61,831 bases of DNA from Nitrospira sp. (lineage in GTDB: Bacteria; Nitrospirota; Nitrospiria; Nitrospirales; Nitrospiraceae): positions 1-61,831 of the forward strand of contig JAOUGT010000002.1 in assembly GCA_029865485.1 (NCBI GenBank), given 5' to 3'. The translations under genes and the position numbers were made by a program. The notes under the pieces were generated by a model. It had not been told where the DNA came from. It saw only the letters and a list, made by a program, of their open reading frames with translations, and made no database searches. This document shows, piece by piece, positions 17,833 to 26,892 of this stretch. The number at the start of each line of letters is the position of its first letter. The stretch's first letter is position 1.

Positions 17833-18624
17833 ATGATCAGAGCCATGTGGACAGCGGCGACGGGAATGACGGCTCAACAGATCAATGTCGATACGATTGC
17901 GCATAACCTTGCCAACGTCAATACGAGTTCATTCAAGCGGAGCCGTGCAGAGTTTGCGGATTTGGTCTATCAGATCCAGCGACTCCCTGGTACGAACGCC
18001 TCGAACGTCGGAGTGTTCCCCGTCGGTATTCAGGTCGGGACCGGAGTCCGGCCTACGACCGTAGCCAAAGAATGGCTGCAAGGAAATATGCGGCAAACGA
18101 ATAATGACACGGATCTGGCCATCGATGGTCCTGGTTTCTTTCAGGTCTCTCGCCCCGACGGCACCATCATGTACACGCGAAACGGATCCTTCAAGCGAGA
18201 TAATGTCGGGAACCTTGTTACCGGTGACGGCGATCTCTTAAATCCGGTCATTACCATTCCGTCCGGGGCGCTGAAGGTGGATATCGGGCAGGATGGCACG
18301 GTGTCCGTTCTGCTCCCCGGTGTGACGCAGGCCTCGCAAGTCGGTCAGATACAGCTGACCAGGTTCGACAATCCCTCGGGGCTCGTTGCCATGGGGAACA
18401 ATCTGTTCATCGACAGTTTTGCCTCAGGTCCACCCACGCAAGGGACCGGGGGGTTCACGACGGGGTTCGGCTCAATTCAACAGGGTTTCTTGGAGAGCTC
18501 GAACGTCAATCTTGCTGAGGAGATGGTGAATATGATCATCGCCCAGCGGAGTTATGAGATCAATTCGAAGACGATTCAGGCCTCAGACGAGATGATGTCG
18601 ATCGCCAACAATCTGCGACGGTAG
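17833..18624 (+). CDS. flgG: Flagellar distal rod protein FlgG
   Basis: 263 residues from ATG 17833, with GGAGGAGGGGAG just upstream. N-terminal D0 (MIRAMWTAATGMTAQQINVD, then TIAHNLANVNTSSFKRS) and C-terminal D0 (ESSNVNLAEEMVNMIIAQRS, then YEINSKTIQASDEM) are textbook FlgG. It forms the distal rod that passes through the P and L rings encoded by flgI and flgH downstream. Confidence 0.97.
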   Translation: MIRAMWTAATGMTAQQINVDTIAHNLANVNTSSFKRSRAEFADLVYQIQRLPGTNASNVGVFPVGIQVGTGVRPTTVAKEWLQGNMRQTNNDTDLAIDGPGFFQVSRPDGTIMYTRNGSFKRDNVGNLVTGDGDLLNPVITIPSGALKVDIGQDGTVSVLLPGVTQASQVGQIQLTRFDNPSGLVAMGNNLFIDSFASGPPTQGTGGFTTGFGSIQQGFLESSNVNLAEEMVNMIIAQRSYEINSKTIQASDEMMSIANNLRR

Positions 18625-18633
18625 GGGGTAGTC

Positions 18634-19434
18634 ATGATGAAGGTCGGGATCGTCCTCATGTTGCTCGGGGTCGGATGGTCTAGTTGGATCGTGGGAGCGT
18701 CGGCCGGGACCAGGGTCGACGCTCGCACGGTCCCGCCGGTCAATGCGGGACAGGATACGCGCTCGGTTGAGAAGGAACGTGAGAAGGTGGTGATGCAAGA
18801 GATCAGCACAGAACTACTGCAGGGAGCGATCCATCGATATTTGGAGCATATCTGGTCACAGAAGGTGAAGACGATCACCGTCTCGGTGCTGGATCCAGCT
18901 GAACCAACTCCTGTTCCGTCGGGAATCGTCGAACTTCAAGTTCTGCCGACCGGTTCAGACGACGGCCTTGGGCGACGGGTGTTCCACCTGTCGGTTGCCG
19001 TAGCCGGAAAGGCGTGGAAAACCATTCAAGTGTTGGCGGACGTGTCGGCGATGGTCGACGCCATCGTTCCTGCGCGGTTGATGAAGACCGAGGAGCTGAT
19101 CGATGAGGGCGATCTCAAAATTACGTCCATCCGAATCCATCAGTGGAATCATCCGTTTCTGACCGATCGAGATGAAGTCATCGGCAAGAGCGCGGCACGA
19201 CCGTTGCCGCCTGATACTCCATTGCGTGCGGCGTTCATCAAGCTTCCGCTTGTGGTGAAGAAGGGAGATCGCGTCTTGATCGAGGCCCGCCGGGGCGGCT
19301 TGTCGATTCAGACCTATGGCATTACGAAATCAAGCGGCCAGGTCGGACAGACCATCATGGTGGCGAATCTTGATTCGGGCCGAGAGTTGAGAGCGAAGGT
19401 CGTGGCACCCAGTCTGGTACAGGTGGAGTTCTAG
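18634..19434 (+). CDS. flgA: P-ring assembly chaperone FlgA
   Basis: 266 residues. It has a signal peptide (VLMLLGVGWSSWIVGASA), a divergent N-terminal domain and a C-terminal SAF-type domain (ARLMKTEELIDEGDLKI, later PLPPDTPLRAAFIKLPLVV and KKGDRVLIEARRGGLSI). FlgA is the periplasmic chaperone for FlgI. It follows flgG by 9 bases and precedes flgH by 6. The start could equally be the adjacent ATG at 18637. Confidence 0.93.
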   Translation: MMKVGIVLMLLGVGWSSWIVGASAGTRVDARTVPPVNAGQDTRSVEKEREKVVMQEISTELLQGAIHRYLEHIWSQKVKTITVSVLDPAEPTPVPSGIVELQVLPTGSDDGLGRRVFHLSVAVAGKAWKTIQVLADVSAMVDAIVPARLMKTEELIDEGDLKITSIRIHQWNHPFLTDRDEVIGKSAARPLPPDTPLRAAFIKLPLVVKKGDRVLIEARRGGLSIQTYGITKSSGQVGQTIMVANLDSGRELRAKVVAPSLVQVEF

Positions 19435-19440
19435 GAGCGT

Positions 19441-20160
19441 ATGGCGGGTCCTATGGTATCTGGTCAGCCGACTCAGCCGAACCTTGTCATGGTTAAACTC
19501 GGAATTGTTGCCGCGGTGTTCTTGCACGGATGTTCAAGCTCGACATCAGTCTCGAGCAAGGTGACCGCGCCTCCGCTGCCTCCTCCGAAAACGCTCGGAT
19601 CGCTCTGGCAAGAAGAAAATGGACGGGCCTATCTCTATGAAGATCTTCGAGCCATGCGTATCGGCGATATCCTCACCGTGAAAATTGCTGAGAACCATAA
19701 AGGTTCGAAGTCGGCCGATACGGCGGTCCAACGGGATTCAACGGTCAAGAATAGTATGATCGGCAGCGGCGCCGGCTATATCGGGCTCCCAGGACTTCGA
19801 TTCAGCGACGAAACAAAGCGCGGCTTTGGAATCAATACGAGCGCCAATAACAAGTTTGACGGGAAAGGTGCCACCAATCGGGAGGGAACGTTAACGGGGA
19901 CGATCTCGGCCATCGTGACGGAAGTGTTCCCAAACGGCGATCTTCGGATCGAGGGGCGCCGTGAGGTCACCGTCAATAGTGAGAAACAGCTGATGACGAT
20001 CGGCGGAATCGTCCGCCGTGTGGATGTGGATACGAAAAATACCGTGGCGTCCAGCGCCATCGCGGATGCGAAGATCGAATACTCAGGCCTGGGAGTGCTT
20101 GACGATGTCCAGCGTCCCGGATGGTTTGTTCGAATCCTCGATTGGATCTATCCGTTCTAA
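19441..20160 (+). CDS. flgH: Flagellar L-ring lipoprotein FlgH
   Basis: 239 residues. FlgH forms the outer-membrane L ring. A lipobox (FLHGC, Cys31 from this start) predicts lipidation; an alternative ATG at 19489 would give a compact 14-residue signal peptide but has no ribosome binding site, whereas 19441 follows AGGAG. Family motifs include LWQEENGRAYLYEDLRAMRI, GDILTVKIAENHKGSKSADT and a C-terminal GLGVLDDVQRPGWF. Such an outer-membrane ring implies a diderm host. Confidence 0.96.
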   Translation: MAGPMVSGQPTQPNLVMVKLGIVAAVFLHGCSSSTSVSSKVTAPPLPPPKTLGSLWQEENGRAYLYEDLRAMRIGDILTVKIAENHKGSKSADTAVQRDSTVKNSMIGSGAGYIGLPGLRFSDETKRGFGINTSANNKFDGKGATNREGTLTGTISAIVTEVFPNGDLRIEGRREVTVNSEKQLMTIGGIVRRVDVDTKNTVASSAIADAKIEYSGLGVLDDVQRPGWFVRILDWIYPF

Positions 20161-20174
20161 GGAGTCGTGCCATC

Positions 20175-20459
20175 ATGCCGACTTCGATGAGACGCGCCGT
20201 TCCGAGAACAATACTTTCCAAACGGCGAGTGGTGAATGTGCAATCGCTGCAACTGATGATCAGAAGTGGGGTCGTCCGCCGGGCGGACTCCATGCCCCCG
20301 ATTCCGCTCAGGCCAGCTCGCCCGTCGGTGCCTGACGAACAGCAGCGAGCCGCGTGCAAAGCAGCGGTGCAAGAGCAAGGATGGTTGTCACGTGTGATAT
20401 TTGGTCCGAAGCCGCAACCGGCACTCACGAAGCGTTCTTCATTCGATGGAGGGCAATAG
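20175..20459 (+). CDS. Small basic protein of unknown function between flgH and flgI
   Basis: 94 residues from ATG 20175, preceded by AAGGAG at 20159-20164. Basic (many Arg/Lys), no membrane segment or signal peptide, with a conserved-looking tail (WLSRVIFGPKPQPALTKRS). It fills a gap that is normally a few bases between flgH and flgI and ends 4 bases before flgI ATG, so it is likely translated with the operon. I recognise no family; it could be a lineage-specific ring or regulatory factor, or a non-coding spacer open by chance. Confidence 0.5.
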   Translation: MPTSMRRAVPRTILSKRRVVNVQSLQLMIRSGVVRRADSMPPIPLRPARPSVPDEQQRAACKAAVQEQGWLSRVIFGPKPQPALTKRSSFDGGQ

Positions 20460-20463
20460 CTGT

Positions 20464-21597
20464 ATGGTATTACGGTCGTTCCTATTGCTGTGCGGCCTGG
20501 TTGCGGGATCCCTTTGGCCGGTGAATGCCGATGCCGTGAGGATCAAGGACATCGGTGCGATTGAAGGGGTTCGTGAAAACCAGTTGCTTGGGTATGGGTT
20601 GGTGGTCGGGTTGGACAGTACGGGTGATCGCGTGATCGGTGGACAGTTTACGATTCAAGCGATGATGTCGATGTTGAACAAGATGGGGGTCCATCTGGTC
20701 ATCGATCCCATTCAGCTTCTGACGCGAAATATCGCGTCGGTGATGGTCACCGCGAAACTTCCTCCATTCTCAAAGCCCGGCATGACGTTGGATGCCGTGG
20801 TCTCATCGATGGCCAACGCGAAGAGTTTGCAAGGGGGGACGCTTCTGCTGACGCCCCTGAAGGCGGCGAACCAGCAAGTGTTTGCAGTGGCACAGGGGCC
20901 CGTGTCGATCGGGGGATTTCTCGGCGGTACCGGGGGACCGGGTGGGGCGACGGTGATCAAGAATCACCAGGCGGCGGGTGTGGTCCCGGGCGGAGCCATT
21001 ATTGAAAAGGAACTTCCCGTCGACATCGATTCGTGGGAAACCGTCTCCGTGCTACTCCGTCAGCCCGACTTCACCACTGCGATTCGAACGGCAGAGGCCA
21101 TTGAACATGCCTTTGGGAAGGGCAGTGCGTCAGCGGTCAATGCCGGATATATTAAGGCGACGATTCCTCAGGCCTTTCATGGTCGCGTGGTTGAGTATAT
21201 TGCGTCGATTGAAGGACTTGATGTCTCCGTCGATGCCATTGCGAAGGTCGTGGTCAATGAGCGGACGGGTACGGTCGTACTTGGCGAACATGTGCGGATT
21301 TCAACCTGCGCCATTTCTCATGGAAATCTTACGATTTCAGTCAAGAATACACTGAATGTGTCTCAGCCGGCGGCACCGCTTGTGGGGAACGCAGCAGGGC
21401 AAACCACGGTCACGCCTGATGTCCAGACTGAGATAAAAGAACAGGAGTCTCGTCTGCTCGTCGTTGATGAAACGGTTACCTTGGGAGAGGTTGTTCAAGC
21501 ACTCAATGCTGTGGGGGTTACGCCTCGGGATCTGGTGGCGATTCTCTCGGCACTGAAGTCGGCCGGTGCGCTTCAGGCAAATCTCGAGATCATTTAG
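20464..21597 (+). CDS. flgI: Flagellar P-ring protein FlgI
   Basis: 377 residues from ATG 20464 (GGAGGG upstream), with a signal peptide ending near NADA/VRIKDIG. Diagnostic motifs: RIKDIGAIEGVRENQLLGYG, LVVGLDSTGDR, SVMVTAKLPPFSKPG and SGTVVLGEHVRIS-type sequence near residue 270. FlgI forms the periplasmic P ring around FlgG with help from FlgA. Confidence 0.97.
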   Translation: MVLRSFLLLCGLVAGSLWPVNADAVRIKDIGAIEGVRENQLLGYGLVVGLDSTGDRVIGGQFTIQAMMSMLNKMGVHLVIDPIQLLTRNIASVMVTAKLPPFSKPGMTLDAVVSSMANAKSLQGGTLLLTPLKAANQQVFAVAQGPVSIGGFLGGTGGPGGATVIKNHQAAGVVPGGAIIEKELPVDIDSWETVSVLLRQPDFTTAIRTAEAIEHAFGKGSASAVNAGYIKATIPQAFHGRVVEYIASIEGLDVSVDAIAKVVVNERTGTVVLGEHVRISTCAISHGNLTISVKNTLNVSQPAAPLVGNAAGQTTVTPDVQTEIKEQESRLLVVDETVTLGEVVQALNAVGVTPRDLVAILSALKSAGALQANLEII

Positions 21598-21606
21598 AGG
21601 GGTACT

Positions 21607-22005
21607 ATGGATGGGATCACCCAAACCGGTATGGAGAAGAGTCGGGCATTGATGACGTCACCATTATCTAGGGATCCTGGAGCCCTTCTCTCACCGGCTC
21701 TGCTGAATAGTCCTCACAAATCATTGACAACACAGAGCATTGTGGATGAGCGTCAGAAGCTGATCGAAGCCGGGAAACAGTTCGAGGCCTATTTTGTTTC
21801 GTATTTACTGAAAGTTATGAGGGAAACCGTCCCTGAGGGAGCGATTGCCAATAAGCAGGGTGCTTATTTCCACTCATTCTATGATGAGGAAATCGGACGA
21901 CGAGCAGCGGAATCAGGAGGACTGGGGATTACCCGGATGGTTCAAGAGCATGCAGAACAATATTTTTCATCTCCACCGCGAGATCCCTCAAGTTTTGCAC
22001 CGTAG
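21607..22005 (+). CDS. flgJ: Rod-binding protein FlgJ, N-terminal-domain-only form
   Basis: 132 residues. It contains only the rod-capping domain (AGKQFEAYFVSYLLKVMRET, then VPEGAIANKQGAYFHSFYDE and EIGRRAAESGGLGI). The muramidase domain of enteric FlgJ is absent, as in many non-enteric bacteria, so a separate peptidoglycan hydrolase must open the wall. The stop overlaps a sigma-28-like promoter for flgM. Confidence 0.92.
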   Translation: MDGITQTGMEKSRALMTSPLSRDPGALLSPALLNSPHKSLTTQSIVDERQKLIEAGKQFEAYFVSYLLKVMRETVPEGAIANKQGAYFHSFYDEEIGRRAAESGGLGITRMVQEHAEQYFSSPPRDPSSFAP

Positions 22006-22015
22006 AAACCGATAA
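21988..22015 (+). promoter_or_regulatory. Sigma-28-like promoter of flgM
   Basis: TCAAGTTT (21988-21995), 12 bases, then ACCGATAA (22008-22015): one mismatch in each box against TAAAGTTT and GCCGATAA. The TCAA-to-box distance is 16 bases where enteric sites have 15. It overlaps the end of flgJ and lies 78 bases before flgM, whose sigma-28 autoregulation is known in other bacteria. Confidence 0.6.
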
Positions 22016-22092
22016 GAACTTCGACCGGTGAAAAGGCCAAGGATCCATCAGGACCGTGGCGGTCACAAGAGCACCGGGGAAGGAGCGGGGAT

Positions 22093-22398
22093 ATGCAGAT
22101 ATCAGGTGACGGGAAAGTCGATCATCTGGCCAAGATGTTGCTCGGGGTTCATGAGGCGGAGAGTTCAGGAGCCCGACAGGCAGCAGTTCCTCCCCAGGTC
22201 GGGAAGGATGAGGTTCGGATATCTGCACAGGCAAAGGAACTGCAACGGATTCGGGAGCTGGCCAGCCAGCCGGATCCTGACCGTGCGGAACGGGTGGAGC
22301 GTATTCGCCAATCCATCGACAGCGGGACGTACGACGTGAGTGGGCGAAAGGTTGGAGACGCAATCCTCAAGCAAGTTCTCACTGACGCCGTCCTGTAG
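22093..22398 (+). CDS. flgM: Anti-sigma-28 factor FlgM
   Basis: 101 residues. The C-terminal half matches FlgM (VRISAQAKELQRIRELA, later RVERIRQSIDSGTYDVSG, then RKVGDAILKQVLTD). FlgM holds FliA until it is exported through the completed hook. The start is preceded by GGAAGGAGCGGGG. The sigma-28-like promoter upstream supports negative feedback. Confidence 0.9.
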   Translation: MQISGDGKVDHLAKMLLGVHEAESSGARQAAVPPQVGKDEVRISAQAKELQRIRELASQPDPDRAERVERIRQSIDSGTYDVSGRKVGDAILKQVLTDAVL

Positions 22399-22511
22399 CT
22401 GTTGGCTTCCCAGGCTCCTCAAGACGTCCTCCCCCTGGTCGCTGTTCCAGAGGTGAGGGAGAAGGGGGAAGATGATGGACTGTCGCGCGTGCCCCCTCGA
22501 TGGGAGTCTGT

Positions 22512-23021
22512 ATGCCTTTACACATGGTCGTGTCGACAACGGATCGGTTACGTCAATTACTGTGCGAGGAAGAAGCCACATGCCGTCAGCTGCTGGAGAC
22601 GGTGTATGAAGAACGCACTGCAATCAGGACCGTCGATATCACTCGGTTCCATGATATCAATTGCCGACGCCTGTCTATCTTGGAAGTGTTGGAGACTATT
22701 GCCGACGCACGCCATCGTCTTGTTCAAGAACTAGCCCGTCTTCACGGCCTATCTCAGGATACCTCTCTTCATCAGCTGGTTGATCATCTTCGAACCACAT
22801 CGCCGGAACTTCTGGCCTGCTATCAGGGTTACCTCACGCAAGCCAAGACCGTGCGGGATGAGATCAAGCACAATGCGGGACTGATCGAAGGGATCCGTGG
22901 CGTGATTAATCAGGCGTTATCAGTCGGCTCGCCTCTCGGAGAGGGGCATGAGCTGTATACCGCTGGCGGACAGTCGGTTGCCGTCGGACGTACGAATGTC
23001 CTCATCCATCAGCAGGGCTAA
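22512..23021 (+). CDS. flgN: FlgN-type export chaperone
   Basis: About 169 residues from ATG 22512 (GGGAG upstream); an ATG at 22524 is also possible. Mostly helical with coiled-coil periodicity (RLRQLLCEEEATCRQLLETV), the weak pattern of FlgN chaperones that carry FlgK and FlgL to the export gate. The call rests mainly on position between flgM and flgK; it ends 2 bases before flgK. Confidence 0.75.
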   Translation: MPLHMVVSTTDRLRQLLCEEEATCRQLLETVYEERTAIRTVDITRFHDINCRRLSILEVLETIADARHRLVQELARLHGLSQDTSLHQLVDHLRTTSPELLACYQGYLTQAKTVRDEIKHNAGLIEGIRGVINQALSVGSPLGEGHELYTAGGQSVAVGRTNVLIHQQG

Positions 23022-23023
23022 CT

Positions 23024-25054
23024 ATGGTCGGGCTCTCGTCACTTTTTGATATCGCGCGAAGTGCCCTTACGGCGTCGCAGCGAGCGCTCACGGTGACGGG
23101 CCATAATGTCGCGAACGTCAACACCCCAGGCTATAGCAGACAAGAGGCGGTACTAGCAGAGCAGCCGCCGCTCCATGGGCAGCCTGGTATGGTGGGGATG
23201 GGCGTACGAGCCACAGCCATTAGGCGGTACACCGATTTCTTTGTGAACAAGCAGCTTACGGCGATTGAGCAAAATCTTGGGCGTCTGTCTGTCTCAAAGG
23301 ACGAGCTGTTCCGGCTACAAAATCTCTTTAGCGACAGCAATAATCAGGGCATCGCGGCGCGCCTCAACGAATTGTTCCGTGGCCTTCAAGACGTGTCAAC
23401 CACTCCAGGCGGATTGGCAGCCAGATCCGTCTTGCTGGCCAATGCCAAACAGTTGGCGTCCAGTCTCAATCAGGCCTCAGCCGATCTTATCTCCGCACGA
23501 CAGTCGCTGAATTTCCAGGTTCAACAGACGGTAGAGGAGATCAATAGCCTGTCAAAACAGCTGGCCACATTGAACGGTCAAATTGTCGCGGCCGAGGTAA
23601 CGGGCCAAAGTGCCAACGATCTGCGGGATCAACGCGATGGCGTGGTGAACGAGTTGGCCAAGCGGATCGATATTACCACGATAGAGGCGAAGTCTGGTGC
23701 GTTGACGGTCTTCGCGGCCCGTGGGCAGGTTCTTGTCGATGGCGCCACCATCCGGCAATTGGGCGCCATCGAGGATCCGGACAACGAGGGGTTGTTTGCC
23801 GTCGGGTACTCGACCGGGGGGGCGAGGCCACTGAGCATCGACGGACTGATTTCTAACGGCCGACTGCGCAGCTTGTTGGATGTTCGCGATATCACCGTGA
23901 AGGAGCTGGAGGTCTCATTCGACCGTCTCACCGCGACACTGACCAATGCCGTCAACACGATTCATCGACAAGGGTATGACTTGGATGGATCAACTGGACG
24001 AGAATTTTTTGGACCTGGAGCGATTACCACGAGTGCGCGTGCAGCGAATCAAGGGGCTGTTGCGGTCAATGACAGTGCGGTGACGGCAAATAGCCTGCTC
24101 ACGTTCCACGACTACGAAATCAGATTTTCTTCGCCGACGGTCTATTCGATCGTCGATACCACGACGGGGGCCTCGATCCGTGGGAACTATACCGGTACCT
24201 CGATCGTTGCACCCTCAGCCGACACACCGGTCACCATCGTGACGGGTGTCAATGATACGCTTGCCGTGACGGTCGATGGGGTAGCCTCCGGAACGATCAC
24301 TTTAGCCGGTGCTGCGAGTCCAGGCTTAGCGTATAGCTCCGGAGCCGCGCTTGCGCAGGAAGTTCAAGCGAAGATCAATGCGGACGGGGCGTTGCAATCG
24401 GCAGGCAAATCCGTGGTGGTGACCTATGACGTTACAACCAATCGTCTCGTCATCAGCTCAAACAACGCCACAAGCGCATCAGCGGTCAACGTCACAGGTG
24501 GAACGGCCCGAACATCGCTCGGCATGTTGAGCGGCACCGGTACGGCATCGTCGGGTACGTACACGAGTCCAATGACGGTGATCTTCGATGGGATGAGTGT
24601 GTCATTGACCGGAACTGCTGCGGCCGGAGATGTGCTTGAAGTCAACTCCTACGACGATGCCGCCAAACACGTAGCGGTCGCACTCACCGATCCGTCCACA
24701 GTGGCCGCCTCATCGACGAAGGCCGGCCCTCCCGGAAATAATACGAACATGCTGGCGCTGGTGGCGCTTCAGCATCGGCAGTTTGCCAGTCTTGACGGAG
24801 GAACCTTGAAAGACGCCTATCGGACTGCCGCGGCGAATTTGGGTGTTGCGGCGCAGACGGCTGATCGTGAAACGGACGCCCAGGAGACCTTGAAGGATCA
24901 AATCGAGACGTTACGCGCACAGGTGTCCGGAGTGTCGATCGATGAAGAGCTGGTGAATCTCATTAAGTTTCAACGAGGGTTTGAGGCGGCTTCACGACTG
25001 GTCCGCATGACGGATGAAATGTTTCAGACGCTCTTATCCCTGAAGCCATACTAG
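23024..25054 (+). CDS. flgK: Hook-filament junction protein FlgK (HAP1)
   Basis: 676 residues, longer than the enteric protein (about 550). N-terminal D0/D1 (IARSALTASQRALTVTGHNV, then ANVNTPGYSRQEAVL) and C-terminal D0 (DEELVNLIKFQRGFEAASRL, then VRMTDEMFQTLLSL) are clear. Residues about 360-560 contain extra beta-rich modules (FHDYEIRFSSPTVYSIVD; DTLAVTVDGVASGTITL; KSVVVTYDVTTNRLVISS) that recur in FlgL. It forms the junction zone between hook and filament. Confidence 0.95.
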   Translation: MVGLSSLFDIARSALTASQRALTVTGHNVANVNTPGYSRQEAVLAEQPPLHGQPGMVGMGVRATAIRRYTDFFVNKQLTAIEQNLGRLSVSKDELFRLQNLFSDSNNQGIAARLNELFRGLQDVSTTPGGLAARSVLLANAKQLASSLNQASADLISARQSLNFQVQQTVEEINSLSKQLATLNGQIVAAEVTGQSANDLRDQRDGVVNELAKRIDITTIEAKSGALTVFAARGQVLVDGATIRQLGAIEDPDNEGLFAVGYSTGGARPLSIDGLISNGRLRSLLDVRDITVKELEVSFDRLTATLTNAVNTIHRQGYDLDGSTGREFFGPGAITTSARAANQGAVAVNDSAVTANSLLTFHDYEIRFSSPTVYSIVDTTTGASIRGNYTGTSIVAPSADTPVTIVTGVNDTLAVTVDGVASGTITLAGAASPGLAYSSGAALAQEVQAKINADGALQSAGKSVVVTYDVTTNRLVISSNNATSASAVNVTGGTARTSLGMLSGTGTASSGTYTSPMTVIFDGMSVSLTGTAAAGDVLEVNSYDDAAKHVAVALTDPSTVAASSTKAGPPGNNTNMLALVALQHRQFASLDGGTLKDAYRTAAANLGVAAQTADRETDAQETLKDQIETLRAQVSGVSIDEELVNLIKFQRGFEAASRLVRMTDEMFQTLLSLKPY

Positions 25055-25066
25055 GCGAGGAGAGTC

Positions 25067-26830
25067 ATGAGAGTCACAGAATTACAGACGTTTGGTGTGC
25101 TGGCCAATAATTTGGCTCGTGCTCGTGCTCGTGCTCTCGTCTTTCAGCAGCAGGTGTCCACCGGGAAGTTAGTCCGTCAGCCGTCCGATGACCCCAGCAC
25201 CTTCAACCACATTTCGATGGATAAAGCGTCGTTGTCCCTGATCGAGCAATGGCAGCGCAACATTGTGTTTGGGCGCACCAGATTGGACCTGTCCGACAAC
25301 CAGTTGACGCAGGTGACGAATACCTTGGCTCGTGTACAACAGCTGGCTGTCCAATTTCGCGGGGGCGCCAACGGCGTGGCGGAGCGGAGCATCGGGGCTC
25401 AAGAAGTCCGACAATTGTTTGCCCAACTTCAACAGTCTGCCAATACCGAGTTGAATGGTCAGCCCATCTTTACGGGAACCAGCACGCATGGACGTGCCAC
25501 CGGACTGTCTCTGACTGCCCCGGTCACCCTCACCAATGGTGCGAACGACACCATTCTTTTGGCGGTCGATGGTGTCACGTCCGGCACCATTGATCTGACG
25601 TCCGGAACAGAATCGTTGTCGGGCTCTCAACTGGCGACCAGGTTGCAGAGTCAGATCAACGCTGATTCGGTCTTGGCCAATGCCGGGAAGAGTGTCACCG
25701 TCACGTTCGAGCAAGACCACTTGGTCATCGCCTCGAACTCAAACGGACCAGAGTCGACCGTTGGTGTCACCGGAGGCCTGGCTCGAGGTGTACTTGGTTT
25801 TCTTGGCGGAAGTCAGACCACGGGGGATGTGCCGTTTGCACTGACCGCAACAGTTGCTGCAGCGAGCGGGAATACCGGAGGCGCTGTCGCCGGACAAGGT
25901 CGTGTGGTCGACGGCAACGCAGTGACATTGGATGACTACTTGATCCGCTTTACCTCTGCCACCACCTATGATGTGCTGAATGTCACGGTTCCGGTGACCG
26001 CGACTCGTGGATCAAGCAATGCCGGTGGTGCTGCCATACAGGATGCGGGGGTCCGTCATGCAGATCAGCTGACGCTCCACAATTATCAAATCCAGTTCAC
26101 CTCTACGACACAGTACTCAATCGTCGATCAAACCACCAGTACGACCGTTTCATCCGGCAATACCTACGTGTCGGGTGACGCCATTTCCTTTGGTGGTCTG
26201 CGCGTGGTGCTTGGCAATAGCGAGCAGGGTGGACCACAGGCCGGTGATACCTTCTCGATCAGTCTCACGCCTCGCAACGTCCTGACGAATCAAACCTATA
26301 TCTCCGGAAGCGATATTGCCTTCAATGGTATTCGGATGACGTTGACGAATGCAACGGGTTCCCCGGCCAGTGGGGACATGTTTTCCATTGTCTCCGGTCT
26401 CCAGTATCAAGGCGATACAGAGATTCAGGCGGTTGAAATCGGGCCAGGTCAGACAGTGCCGACCAACGTGGTTGGGGATCGAGCGTTTACAGGAGGCACT
26501 AGTGACATATTTTCCCACGTGAAGCAGCTGGTCAGCTCCTTGCGCGGGAATTTTCGATTGGGGATTACCGAGGCACTTGGAGGATTGGGGTCTGGCATCT
26601 CACAGGCTGCCGCAGTCTTGGGGGAATTAGGGGCCACATCAAATCGTCTTGAAACGACCGACGCAAGACTCATCGATGCAAAAGGGTTCTTCCAGCAAAC
26701 GCTGTCCGAGACGGAAGATGTTGACATGGCGAAAGCCATTTCCGATCTCACACTGCAACAGTATGCGATTGAAGCCGCGAGTCGTACCCTGACCAAGGTA
26801 TTCGAGAATTCGTTGCTGAATTATCTCTAG
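25067..26830 (+). CDS. flgL: Hook-filament junction protein FlgL (HAP3), enlarged
   Basis: 587 residues, far longer than the enteric protein (about 320). The N-terminus has the flagellin-like D0/D1 (VSTGKLVRQPSDDPSTFN) and the C-terminus EDVDMAKAISDLTLQQYAIE followed by ASRTLTKV. Residues about 165-460 are an insertion of repeated beta modules: two copies of a TLxxYxIxFTSxTxYxxx unit and two of a YxSGxxIxFxGxR unit. The N-terminus also has a short AlaArg repeat (ARARARA). Confidence 0.93.
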   Translation: MRVTELQTFGVLANNLARARARALVFQQQVSTGKLVRQPSDDPSTFNHISMDKASLSLIEQWQRNIVFGRTRLDLSDNQLTQVTNTLARVQQLAVQFRGGANGVAERSIGAQEVRQLFAQLQQSANTELNGQPIFTGTSTHGRATGLSLTAPVTLTNGANDTILLAVDGVTSGTIDLTSGTESLSGSQLATRLQSQINADSVLANAGKSVTVTFEQDHLVIASNSNGPESTVGVTGGLARGVLGFLGGSQTTGDVPFALTATVAAASGNTGGAVAGQGRVVDGNAVTLDDYLIRFTSATTYDVLNVTVPVTATRGSSNAGGAAIQDAGVRHADQLTLHNYQIQFTSTTQYSIVDQTTSTTVSSGNTYVSGDAISFGGLRVVLGNSEQGGPQAGDTFSISLTPRNVLTNQTYISGSDIAFNGIRMTLTNATGSPASGDMFSIVSGLQYQGDTEIQAVEIGPGQTVPTNVVGDRAFTGGTSDIFSHVKQLVSSLRGNFRLGITEALGGLGSGISQAAAVLGELGATSNRLETTDARLIDAKGFFQQTLSETEDVDMAKAISDLTLQQYAIEAASRTLTKVFENSLLNYL

Positions 26831-26852
26831 CCCCGGACACCGTCATGCACGA

Positions 26853-26880
26853 TTAAGTTTTACGGGAAAGAATCCGAGAA
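26853..26880 (+). promoter_or_regulatory. Candidate sigma-28 promoter of csrA-fliW
   Basis: TTAAGTTT (26853-26860), 12 bases, TCCGAGAA (26873-26880). The -10 box has two mismatches from GCCGATAA, but the spacing is the same 16 bases (TTAA to box) as at the flgM, PilZ and HTH promoters. It lies 38 bases before csrA. Confidence 0.4.
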
Positions 26881-26892
26881 GAAAGGAGGCCC

